Positions 1-8,992 of a stretch of 64,000 bases of DNA are shown here, piece after piece. Position 1 is the stretch's first letter, and each line of letters begins with the position of its first letter. The translations under genes were made by a program, and so were the position numbers. This DNA is from Ostrinia nubilalis (taxonomy: Eukaryota; Arthropoda; Insecta; Lepidoptera; Crambidae), in NCBI RefSeq assembly GCF_963855985.1, contig NC_087117.1:4351001-4415000 (forward strand), in the 5' to 3' direction. The notes under the pieces are model-generated. The model did no database searches and was not told the DNA's origin. It saw only the letters and a program-made list of their open reading frames with translations.

Positions 1-443
1 CTTCTCAGCACGTGCCCATGTTGTCTCGAAGTGGTGGTAGGGAAAACTATTTGGGACGTGTAGGTATGTATAAGTAAGCGCCCTGGAAAGGACTTAAAGT
101 ACTGAATAAAATATTTGTATTTGTAATGTCTGACAGACAGCAACTGGAAGCTCCGCCGAGTTTTACTGGGTAGGCCCCATCCTTCGTTGGGTGGGTACTA
201 CAGCGGAGTAGAAAGGGCTGGGGGTGTAAAAATTTGAAAATCTGCCACACACCTCTGTTTCACTCCACTTTGGTAGGTAGTGTCGGGAAATGATGATGAA
301 TAATGATACAATGTGGGTGTGCATGGGCGTATCCTTAAAGTGTACAATGACATAATCTTAAGGAGTACCCTGCTGACAACTCAACTGGGAATACAAAATA
401 ACTTTCGAATTCAGACGGTTTGAGAAAGTAAAATAGTGCCCAC
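1..443. other. left edge, ppk intron 2 sequence
   Basis: No ppk extracellular-domain exon is recognisable here. A 67-codon minus-strand open frame at 47-250 has no family resemblance that I can see. The stretch is probably intron. Confidence 0.35.
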
Positions 444-515
444 CTGGATAGCTGGCTCAGTGCGCAGTAGACCGCACCGAAGAAGGCACTGAGGGTCAGC
501 ACGAACCAGAGGAAC
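444..515 (-). CDS. ppk: pickpocket-like sodium channel, coding exon 2 (first transmembrane segment)
   Basis: On the minus strand this 72 bp exon has an acceptor ending GAGCAG and a donor GTGGGC. It completes the AGG codon started by the exon at 854-1050 and ends in the same phase (two bases of a codon). It encodes FLWFVLTLSAFFGAVYCAL followed by a few more residues, a first membrane segment as in DEG/ENaC channels. Such subunits form trimeric, amiloride-sensitive sodium channels in the plasma membrane of sensory and epithelial cells. The extracellular domain and second membrane segment are not in the window, so they should lie beyond the left edge. I saw no frame break. Confidence 0.8.
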
Positions 516-853
516 CTGCTCGAACAAACTTTAAGAATGTGTAAAATAATACACTCCAGCTTCAAAAATAATAGGAAAGAGGTACGGATGCTGGCAGCAG
601 GACCAGTCGCTGTGGAAATCTTTGGGTTATGGATCTCCCTCATCGAAAATAACCAATAAAGGGAGGACACCGAACATGGTGAGGACTTATTAAAACCTTC
701 TTGGCAGATTGGGATCAAGCTGGCCACCAAGAAAAAAACCAAGATTTGCAAATCGAACTGCCAACTGTCAGTCCCGTCATTTGACAGCACAATGTAAATT
801 CTCGTTTCCCAAAGAAATATAATATAGAAAATTGCCCAGTATTTTGTGTTTAC
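516..853 (-). other. ppk intron 1
   Basis: This 338 bp intron joins the two ppk exons in phase. It stays open in one frame for much of its length, but GT at 853 and AG at 516 fit the family-consistent join better than read-through. I see no further feature in it. Confidence 0.6.
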
Positions 854-1050
854 CTTTCGCACCAGTGCACTTGGTCTTTTACAGTATGTTTTAATCCATG
901 CAAAGTGGTTTCTCGGCAGAAGCCCGCGTAAAGTTCGTATACAGGAGCTATGGAGTCCTTGGTAGACTCCATGATAGACTTCGTGCGAGCGAGACAGCTG
1001 AATATTGCGGTTGGTTTTCTCTTTCTGTGGTCTTTTTTTCTTTCCGACAT
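854..1050 (-). CDS. ppk: pickpocket-like sodium channel, coding exon 1 (N-terminus)
   Basis: The minus-strand frame opens with ATG at 1050 and runs 65 codons plus two bases to a donor (GAAAG|GTAAAC). The cytosolic N-terminus carries TTLHGLKH, which contains the His-Gly gating motif of DEG/ENaC channels, followed by HWCER just before the membrane segment in the next exon. The order (basic N-terminus, HG motif, aromatic pre-membrane stretch, TM1) matches insect pickpocket proteins. The ATG was chosen because it gives the expected short cytosolic tail. The gene lies opposite the plus-strand membrane-protein gene whose exon starts at 1684, so one gene may sit inside an intron of the other. The specific ppk paralogue cannot be named from this fragment. 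Confidence 0.8.
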
Positions 1051-1580
1051 CCTGGACTCCTGGTAACTACTTTATGATGTAATAAAATTATGGTGTCTGC
1101 TTCCAATCAAGTAAATAACCAGTATTAAGCTTTTTCAAGTCACTTAGAAGTAGTTTCTACAATTTTTCCTTTTAAATGCGTGTTTTTACACGAATTTTCC
1201 TGGAAAATACGTAGGAACCTAGAGCACGCACTGATCATGCGTAATAAAGCATATCAGAAAGTCATACTACTTAATCCATTAAGATATTTAGATTAACCAC
1301 CTATTATTATGTCTTCTAAATTCAGTCAAATGGTGTAATTGCTATTGTGGTAAATAATACGTCTTATCTTAATGGATCTTAATCGACTAATTGGTTTATT
1401 GTGTTGTTTGCTTACAGGAGCTTGCTTATTGCTTCAGAAGCAATTTGACTTATTTATTTTCCTTCCCAGCTTACCCAAATTGGAATTAACCTATGTTTAG
1501 TTGTACCTTTTGATAAAACTAGCTTCTACCCGCGGCTTTGCCTGCACAAGCTATGGCACAAGCGCAGATGTATGTTTCAG
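1051..1580. other. non-coding stretch upstream of ppk
   Basis: This AT-rich sequence lies between the ppk ATG and the relic exon at 1581. It should contain the ppk 5' UTR and promoter if 854-1050 is truly the first exon. No confident core promoter motif was found. Confidence 0.3.
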
Positions 1581-1625
1581 TTAGCAGGCGGACTGACGCT
1601 AATCCTGGTGTACTAGTACTGAAAA
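1581..1625 (+). pseudogene. decayed partial copy of the exon at 1684
   Basis: Starting right after TTTCAG, the bases TTAGCAGGCG..CTGACGCT run parallel to the start of the real exon at 1684 (GTAGCAGGCG..CTGACGCT) for about 45 bases. This copy reads LAGGLTLILVY and then hits TAG and TGA, so it cannot code. It lies 103 bp upstream in the same orientation and keeps an acceptor-like AG. It is a tandem duplicate of the intron-exon junction that has decayed. Confidence 0.65.
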
Positions 1626-1683
1626 TTGACCCTTATTTACTGAGCTTTAAGGGTGAAGACATAACGCGCGGTTTATGTTCCAG

Positions 1684-1809
1684 GTAGCAGGCGTTCTGAC
1701 GCTCATCTACCTGGCTTACCAGTACTGGGGCGTGCTGTTCAAGGGGCAGCTTGACGACGACATGGACGAGTGCCGGCACTCACCCCGGCTCTCCCGCTCG
1801 CGATCCAGG
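1684..1809 (+). CDS. unrecognised membrane protein, penultimate exon
   Basis: The exon lies between an acceptor (TTCCAG) and a donor (GTAATG). It encodes a hydrophobic segment, VAGVLTLIYLAYQYWGVLF, then an acidic patch (QLDDDMDE) and a serine/arginine stretch (SRSRS). It ends with AG of a codon that the exon at 20312 completes with G, giving an uninterrupted SRSRSRSAS run across the junction. The phase match and the continued SR composition are the main evidence for the join. The product would be a membrane protein with a basic C-terminal tail. Earlier exons must lie left of the window, opposite the ppk gene. I do not recognise the family. Confidence 0.65.
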
Positions 1810-1831
1810 TAATGCCAACATTCAAGAAAAA

Positions 1832-1850
1832 CCTAACCTAACCTAACCTA
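1832..1850 (+). repeat. short (CCTAA)n run
   Basis: Nearly four CCTAA units, the reverse complement of the insect telomere unit TTAGG, lie 22 bp after the splice donor at 1809. The run is short and probably of chance or slippage origin. Confidence 0.6.
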
Positions 1851-1859
1851 TGCGCTAGA

Positions 1860-2048
1860 ATATTATGTGCCTTAATAAAACACAGCGTTCTGTTGAGAGA
1901 GCTGTCTATGATCTTTGCCTAATTTTAGTCTATGGTATAAGAAAACTTACCAATTGTCTCTGCTTTATCATCTAGTTTACCTTCTTCATACACCAGCTGG
2001 CACCACTTTCTATGGAAATTGGTGATCTGTCAACTTGACATTTCATAG
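1860..2048 (-). repeat. copy of a repeat also found inverted at 18860-19075 and 19855-19935
   Basis: On the minus strand this block reads a stretch translating as KWCQLVYEEGKLDDKAET, then GTAAGTTTTC and an A/T-rich tail ending in the AACGCTGTGTTTTATT motif. The same two parts occur on the plus strand near the far end of the intron, about 780 bp apart. The coding-like part looks exon-derived, but I do not recognise it. Confidence 0.55.
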
Positions 2049-3017
2049 CGTTTGTGATTTTTGCCGCCTACACAGCAAAAATGTTTTCTCTCTTATTTAT
2101 AAGTATAAAATAAGAATAAAACACAGTTAAAATGTGCAAATAGGAAATATAAGTGAAGCAGAGTGTAAGGGTAAAGAGTGGTGACGGTGAAAGGTTGACT
2201 TCTGTCGGCCCGGATGAAGGAAAAGCTCGAAATCCGAGTCGTCTTTTTCAGATTCATCCTCATCATCCTCGGAAATGGAAATGTTTGCTTCACCACCTCC
2301 AAATAGGCGACGGAGGCCATGTAAGTGTTAACCCCACTCGTAAGACACTCGGTCGAAACTTGACGACTCAGATGAATGTTATTTCCAACTTTGTTGCGCA
2401 CCACTTACCTTCTACATCAAGCCTACTAGATGGTAATAGCTTGCAAAGTAGTATTCAGTTCCTCTAAAGAACGATTTCAGTTACTTCGTTATCGTAAAGT
2501 GAAGTTAAGATCAATCATAAGGAAGATAGAATATTACTTTTCCTTTTCCTGCTGACTGAGCGAATTATTAATGAGATAAATTGCAGCAATTTGGCTACCT
2601 TATAGCGGGTTAAAGGCAGCTAGTTGAACATTCTGTTTGAATGGTGCAATTGTTACTATCATTCTATTCATAAATAAGTAAAATTATTTTTGATTGGGCT
2701 TAAAAGGCCTCTTAAATTTAGATGTTAATCATTTATTTCAAAAATTTTATTTTGTAATGTTTGGTTCTGGCTTGATAATCCAAGAACCCTGAAACCACAA
2801 TGCAATTCTTTGTGGAAAAAAGAGCGGAATCTTTTTAATGAATGCGAGCACTGTTTAAGGTAATTGCTAATATTAACCTTCGTACAACATTACAAAAGGC
2901 TCCCCCAACCTAGTCATGGGTGGGTCACAGATCTGGTTGAACACCCTATCATATTTAAATTAAACAATATGCGAGTATACCTACTTAAAAATTCTCAAAA
3001 GAATTCAAGATAAGAAG
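2049..3017. other. intron sequence left of the DIRS element
   Basis: AT-rich intron of the membrane-protein gene. Two opposing ORFs near 2093-2467 show no recognisable protein and read one serine-rich frame against the other. I see no other feature. Confidence 0.35.
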
Positions 3018-3066
3018 TTAATAGCAGCGTTTTACCTGAAATAAAACGTATATTAAAATACTTACC

Positions 3067-3138
3067 TAATTCGAGGCTTATAAATTGAGATAGGCATATC
3101 CGTTTCCCGTAGTCTTTACCAATTTTAGTACTCTTTTT
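3067..3138 (-). repeat. DIRS left terminal repeat, outer part
   Basis: This is the reverse complement of 13757-13828, including the stretches GGCATATCCGTTTCCCG and ACCAATTTTAGTACTC. It stops in a T-run where the LINE begins and resumes at 8531. Confidence 0.85.
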
Positions 3139-3160
3139 TAAATAAATAAATAAATAAAAA

Positions 3161-3584
3161 ATCATTTATTTGCAAGAACATGGTTACAGATAGGTGTTAA
3201 TTTAATAAATTCCAGCATATTCTGTCGCATGCGACGTGCAAAAGTTCTTGTTTTTAAAGTTATGTTAATTATTGCTACATTTAGTTTCAGACTTTACATA
3301 TTTTTACAACTCAAAATGACTCAAAATCTTATTTTACTCGTTGTTGTTTTTCATACCATGACAGTAACAATACAATAAATAAATGTCAGGAAACGAAATT
3401 TGAATTGCAAGTGTCAAAATAAATTTAAATTAATTGTATAAAATATGTCAAATTAAGTTACATTACCGATGTCACATCATTCTATCATTTAAAAAGTCAT
3501 TCACTGTATAATACATTTCACTACACAATATTATTCATAAAATACACATTACAATGTCAACCTTTATTCCTTTTGAGTCGTCAA
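3161..3584 (-). other. LINE 3' UTR
   Basis: AT-rich, non-coding sequence between the ORF2 stop and the (TTTA)n tail. No ORF or further element is visible. Confidence 0.6.
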
Positions 3585-6490
3585 TTAGCATTCAAACATT
3601 GAGTCATTTATTTTAATGTCAATAAATTCTTTGATGGAGTAGAAGCACTTTTCCAACAGCCATTTATTTAAAGTGTGTCTAAATTTATTTAATGTTAGTT
3701 CTCTAACTCTACTGGGCAGCTTATTATATACTCTGATTGCATTACAATACACATTATTAGAGTATATTGTAAGTCTTTGGCTTGGTACATATAATCTACT
3801 TGCGTCTCTGCTGTTAGACTTTCCAAGGACCGTGTCATGCAAAGGAAAGAGATGCGGATGGTTTTTAACAAACAAACAAAGTTCCAAGATGTATAGGCAA
3901 GGTAAAGGCAATATTTTAAGGCGCTTAAATAGCGGTTCACAGTGCTCTAAATAGTCGGCACCACTTATAGCACGAATGCATTTTTTTTGAACTCTAAACG
4001 CTCTTAGTACTTCAACTGAGTGTCCCCATATAATTATACCGTACCTTAAGACTGAAGACACATAGCCATGGTACGCCGACAAGGCAGTGTTTTGAGAGGC
4101 TACTAGTCGTAGGCGACGCAAGGCAAATACGAATTTGTCTAATTTTATGCATATTTTATCTACATGTTCCTTCCAGTTTAGATGTGTATCTAAGGTTATA
4201 CCTAGAAACGTTGTAGAGCAAACTTGGTGTATGGGTATGTTATTGTACGTTATATTAATACATGCATCTGCCTGGTTATAAGCTTTGAAGTGTAAAGCGT
4301 TTGTTTTATTTAAATTTATCTTTAATTGATTTTGGTCCAGCCATTCTATAACTCTTTTTAACTCATCATTAACTGCATTTTCTATATATTTTTTATCCTT
4401 ACATTTAATTATTAATGTGGTGTCATCCGCGAATAAAATACATTCTTGTTTTAATGTTTTAGGCAAGTCATTTATATACAATAAAAAAAGTAAAGGTCCT
4501 AGTATACTGCCCTGAGGCACGCCAGAGCTAATAATTTTAGTGGAAGATTGAGAGGTAGTATTTTTATTGTTTATTATTTTGTTTATTTCTGTGAGCTGAG
4601 AACGCTCAAATAAGTAGCTCTTAAGCCATTCATATGCTTTTCCTCTTATGCCATATTTTTCAAGTTTATAAAGTAGCCGGGAGTGACAAACATAGTCAAA
4701 AGCTTTACTCATGTCCAAGAATAGACCTATAACTATTTGTTTTTTATCTAAAGATTCAGTTATTTCCTTGACCAAAGAAAAACAAGCCTGAGTGGTAGAC
4801 TTACCCCTTCTAAATCCGAACTGATTCGACACCAGTGTGTTATTTTTGGTAAGAAAGCCCTCCAGCCTATTGAACATTGCCTTCTCAAAAACCTTTGATA
4901 AGATTGGCACTAGTGTAATCGGTCTGTAATTCACCACCTCAGTAGGGTCGCCCTTTTTAAATATAGGTTTGACTATAGATATTTTAAGTCGCTTAGGAAA
5001 AATTCCTTGTTCAAAGGACTTATTTAATAAATTCGCTAAAGGCGACGCTATGAGATCGGAACATATTTTTATTATTTTTGTGCATATTTCATCATATCCC
5101 GCAGAATTGGTGTTGTTCAGAGATTTGATAATCTTTACAACCTCAGATTCACTAATTGGATTTAAAAAAATACTATTAATATGCGTATCATTAATATTAC
5201 ATTTATTTTTGTTCACATTTTTATTATTAGTGTCATTATTAGTCAAATTAATATAGTAGTTATTAAATAATTCACATATGTCATTAGGATTATTATAAAT
5301 TATGTCATTGTTCTTAATTGCATTTATGTCATGTTTTTTACTAGTCAAATTGGTATTATTTTTAATAATATTCCATGATGCACTACATTTATTCTTAGAT
5401 TTTGTCAAATACGTGTTATTATTAATTTGTTGCGATTTTTGTATGCATTTTTTCAATAGTTTTGTATAGTGTAAGTATAATTTTTTGTTTTGTTTTTTAT
5501 TGGAAGCGTCGTTTTGGTATTTGAAATATAATGATCTTTTGGTCACACAGCATTTTTTTAAACCTTTAGTAATCCATCTATTTTTTATGGACTTTTTCCA
5601 AATTTTTACCTGTATAAATGGAAAACAGAGATTGTACATAAGTTTTATTAAATCATGAAATATTTCAAACGCTTTGTCGCAATCTTTTTCTTTATAAACC
5701 TCGCTAAATGATAGAGACGATAGGCATTCGCAAAATTTTTCAATATTTGCTTTACAAAAGTCTCGTCGATTTTCAGACCATTGTTTAACAGATTTGACGT
5801 CATTACGTATCTTGGGAACGGAGAAAGATAGTGATTGTCCCGTATCATGGTCTGATAATGCTAAATTATGGATCTTAACCTTTATCTTCGAATTTACCAG
5901 ATTAGTGGCTATTTGATCTATACTAGAGACTTTTCTAGTAGGTACATTTATGTGTGGGCGTAAATTATGGTTTAGTAGAGTAGATTTAAGGTCCTTTGAT
6001 TTGGAATTGTCCTTTAGGATGTCAACATTCCAGTCACCGCAAATTATGACATGCTTTTTATTATTTTTTGTTATTTTTCCTAGGAGTAGCGACAATTTAT
6101 CAAGAAATATCTGCATATTTGAGTTTGGTGTCCTATATATGCATATTATTATAAGATTATAGCTTGTCAATTCGATTCCACAACACTCAAAGTTAAAGGA
6201 ACATGCCATCTCATTAATGATATTTAAAGGTACGTAATCTAAATCACTTTTAACCAATATACAGGAGCCCCCTCGTCTTTGGTCTTTTCTACAGTAGCAA
6301 GCTGCCAGTTGGTAGCCCGGCAGTTGTAAATTACATTCCGACCCCTTTTTTATAAACGTTTCAGTCAAGCATATGAAATCTATTTGACCTAGTTCGTTAG
6401 TAAGTTCCGTGATTGTTAGAGCAAATATTTCATTTTTGTTTAAGACTCCAGCTATGTTTTGGTGAAATAAGGTAAGTTTCCGCTCATTTT
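3585..6490 (-). CDS. LINE ORF2: endonuclease and reverse transcriptase
   Basis: The protein begins with an apurinic-type endonuclease (LTLFHQNIAGV near the start, IICGDWNVDI, then LALSDHDT with the catalytic SDH). Reverse transcriptase follows, with NYRPITLVPILSKVFEK, GLFLDMSKAFDYV, SGVPQGSILGP and the active site LFADDT. It nicks the target and copies its own RNA at the nick. The open frame continues upstream of the first TTG near 6368 to about 6490 and overlaps the ORF1 stop in another frame. No in-frame ATG precedes the endonuclease, so translation probably depends on reinitiation or frameshifting. The length of about 960 residues is normal for the family. Confidence 0.87.
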
Positions 6491-6496
6491 GTTCGG

Positions 6497-7993
6497 TTAC
6501 CTTATTGGTGTTGGAGACTTGCCCGTTGCCAATAAAAAATTTTGCTCGGAAGATGCTATTTTGCTAATTACAGGGAAGTAATATAAAATAGTGCCTTTTT
6601 TAAGGGTCGATTTCCCATTTGTTTTATTATTAGTTTTTGTCCTATTAGCTTTAATGACATCTCGTATACCTTTAGATGACAGGTACTTGTTGCTGTAATT
6701 GTGATAGTCAATAAGAAAATTTATTTTTCCACACATCATACTTAGATACTTATAATTACTCAATTGTGAATGATTATCATTGATGTCAACAAAATTACAG
6801 TTAGGTATATGTCTGCATATATTTTCAATACATTTATTTAGTTTATCTGTGTTTAGGTATTGATTATTGATAACACTTAATACAATAATGTTAATAAGTT
6901 TAAATCTTTTTAGAACCGATGCATATTCTATGACAACTTTAGTTGGATTGTGATCATGTTCACCAGCGCATAGTATTACATAGTTTTGCGCCGAGTCATC
7001 AATATTATCGCACCCTTTGAGTATCTCCTCTGTTGTAGCGTTTGGTTTAGTGGATGCACATACTGAGTATTGTCCGAAGCTGCTTTTAGATCTTGATCGT
7101 AGAAGTTGATAGCCCAGGCCAACGCATTGTTGACTGCCGAAGATGTAAATTTTTGGTTGGGTCCGGGTGATAGGTTCAGGTAATGTACAGTCGAGAGTTG
7201 ATTTTGGTGACTCCGTGTTTGATTTGTCTACAGATGGTATGTTTTTATTCAAATTACGCGCCGTAGTTTTTGCTTGAGCTTTATTCGATTTTTGAGGCTT
7301 TTCACATGAGTCAGATGCAGGAGACCTTCGTCGGGGTGTGCTCGCATGTGAATGTTTCAATTGATTTTGTTTCAGAGGTGTTAATTTACGTGAAGAAGGC
7401 TCTGTAAGTAGATGCTCTAAAACTTGTTTTTTTCTTGTTTGTTCGGTCATTCTTTTCTGTAGATTTGTAACTTGCATACTTAAGCGATCAATTTCAGCGT
7501 GAGCGCTTGCTAATTTTGTTTTGAGAATGTTAATTTCTTCCTGTAACTCTTTATCATCAGCTATATTTAGGTCTGGTAGACTCATGTGCGAGTCCTGAAG
7601 CAAGGTTGAGGAGCCGCACTGAGTCATAGAGTCCTCGCAGGATTTATCAAGTAGTTCGACTGAAGATGCGCGAAGCTTGTTTCGCTGCCGGGTAGTTACA
7701 TTATCATTTGTCACATCGCTGTTACTAATGTTGCTACATAGTGATGACGACGTCGCATTTTTAAGTAGCGGTGACTTGGGTTTCAGTGCAGGTTTAATTA
7801 TTATGCATTTGTCGCATTTCCATTTCTTTTTGCGGTCCGCGTCCATAATCTTAAATCTCGCAAATGTTACATTTGCACATTCCAAATCTAGGTTCATTTT
7901 GCATTGTGTACAAATCAGATATTCTCTCTTAGGAATGTTGTTTTTGCATTTATCGCATTTTAACTTCATTGTTTTACTCTTTGACATAGACAT
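6497..7993 (-). CDS. LINE ORF1: zinc-finger, coiled-coil, esterase-like RNA-binding protein
   Basis: A 498-residue protein starting at ATG 7993. It opens with a PHD-like Cys cluster (CDKCKNNIP, ICTQC, KWKCDKC; residues about 13-63). A coiled coil of Leu/Glu/Lys heptads follows at about 150-200 (ELQEEINILKTKL), then a basic Ser/Lys-rich linker. The last third (about 280-440) looks like a degenerate SGNH esterase fold: KIYIFGSQQCVGLGYQL is a possible first block and ILCAGEHDH stands where GxND is expected. CR1-type ORF1 proteins are known to have this zinc finger plus esterase arrangement and bind element RNA. It ends in TAA at 6497-6499. Confidence 0.78.
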   Translation of the reverse strand: MSMSKSKTMKLKCDKCKNNIPKREYLICTQCKMNLDLECANVTFARFKIMDADRKKKWKCDKCIIIKPALKPKSPLLKNATSSSLCSNISNSDVTNDNVTTRQRNKLRASSVELLDKSCEDSMTQCGSSTLLQDSHMSLPDLNIADDKELQEEINILKTKLASAHAEIDRLSMQVTNLQKRMTEQTRKKQVLEHLLTEPSSRKLTPLKQNQLKHSHASTPRRRSPASDSCEKPQKSNKAQAKTTARNLNKNIPSVDKSNTESPKSTLDCTLPEPITRTQPKIYIFGSQQCVGLGYQLLRSRSKSSFGQYSVCASTKPNATTEEILKGCDNIDDSAQNYVILCAGEHDHNPTKVVIEYASVLKRFKLINIIVLSVINNQYLNTDKLNKCIENICRHIPNCNFVDINDNHSQLSNYKYLSMMCGKINFLIDYHNYSNKYLSSKGIRDVIKANRTKTNNKTNGKSTLKKGTILYYFPVISKIASSEQNFLLATGKSPTPIR

Positions 7994-8530
7994 GTTTGTT
8001 TATTTTTAATATGAAAAATAAAAAAAAAACAAACAAAAAAAAAGCAAAAATATTTTTATGATCGTGATTTGAACACTGCGACTCTTGCGATTTCAAGCGC
8101 AAAAAGCCATATAACCACCGCGTCGCCCACTAGGCCACGGCGTCGATGAGTGATGCGATGAAAAATTTGTACAGCTTGTTCTGTCTAAGGACGTATGTGT
8201 CACCGTGGTGTCGCTTTGTGACCATATATGGTAATAGCGAATTTCGTTCGCTCACTCGATGAGTCACACACAACACGGCACTAGATGACTGTTTGTTTTG
8301 TTCGTTGACTGTTAACACGTTTGTATTGTTTTAATGCACTAAACACACTTTGATTTCTATGAAGTTCACACCATTCTTTACAGTTTTTTGTACGCTATCG
8401 ATTGGTATACATTTTAGGTATTAATGTTCACTTTTAACCGCTACAATAATAAAATTAGACGGAGCAGATCAAAGTACGTGCGCTCGTTCGGGCGTTCGCG
8501 CGTGATTTTAAGACTATAGAGATTTAAAGA
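7994..8530 (-). promoter_or_regulatory. LINE 5' UTR with a tRNA-like internal promoter
   Basis: On the minus strand between about 8145 and 8060 the UTR reads like a tRNA gene: TGGCCTAGTGG fits a Pol III A box (rc at 8127-8137) and GTGTTCAAATC fits a B box (rc at about 8065-8076), with a stem-like TTGCGCTTGAAATCGCAA between them. The rest of the UTR is AT-rich with a purine run next to ORF1. Whether it is transcribed by Pol III is inference. Confidence 0.5.
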
Positions 8531-8629
8531 CTTTTACACTATAGAGGGCGTGTTTCCGGTCTCACTAGGCAGTGGCGCCACCTATCTAAAGTTTCGTTAG
8601 TTTTAACCGCGCCATTTTTACTCATTGGC
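8531..8629 (-). repeat. DIRS left terminal repeat, inner part
   Basis: Continues the repeat interrupted by the LINE. It is the reverse complement of about 13663-13762, with GGTCTCACTAGGCAGTGGCG as an easy landmark. The inner boundary is at CTCATTGGC (8621-8629), matched by GCCAATGAG at 13663-13671. Confidence 0.85.
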
Positions 8630-8661
8630 TTCGAATAAATGCACCAGGCAGAGTTAAAAAC

Positions 8662-8760
8662 TAAGCCTCGAATTAGGTAAGTATTTTAATATACGTTTTA
8701 TTTCAGGTAAAACGCTGCTATTAAAAGTACTTGACCGTAATTCGAGGCTTATAAATTGAG
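8662..8760 (-). repeat. DIRS internal complementary region
   Basis: The left half (8662-8717) is the reverse complement of the element's left outer end (3025-3080). The right half (8725-8760) is the reverse complement of its right outer end (13806-13841). They meet at CTATTAA (8718-8724), the complement of the TTAATAG core at both termini. In DIRS1 such a region lets the two ends be brought together on the template to make a circle. Confidence 0.85.
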
Positions 8761-8992
8761 AAGTGTCTGTTATCGCCTGGTGAGACATGGAAACACCTGA
8801 ATTATACGCCAATGTGACCTAAGATTTTATAATAAAACAATTAATATTCTGTTTACATTTATTTATTAACATAATGTATAATTTATACAAACATAATATA
8901 AGATTCTAATCCGAGTGTAAATCATGTTAGCAATTGCACTTTAATTATTAATTATTATTGTATAATTGTATATCGATCAAGTTCTAATTTAT

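Larger units (their letters stand above)
3139..8530 (-). mobile_element. CR1-like non-LTR retrotransposon, near full length
   Basis: Minus-strand LINE with a 5' UTR (7994-8530), ORF1 (6497-7993), ORF2 (3585 to about 6490) and a 3' UTR ending in a (TTTA)n tail that reads as AAATAAAT at 3140-3160 on the plus strand. Both ORFs are open along their length, so the copy is recent. The zinc-finger plus coiled-coil plus esterase-like ORF1, and an ORF2 with endonuclease and a FADD reverse transcriptase, fit the CR1 branch of the Jockey superfamily. It is inserted at the T-run of the DIRS left terminal repeat. Confidence 0.87.

Noticed and set aside
335..862. 175-codon minus ORF as one exon of ppk
   Set aside because: Good GT-AG sites inside it give an in-phase join that matches the channel family, whereas read-through inserts unrelated sequence between the HG motif and TM1.
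1832..1850. Interstitial telomere repeat
   Set aside because: Fewer than four CCTAA units, common by chance in insect introns.
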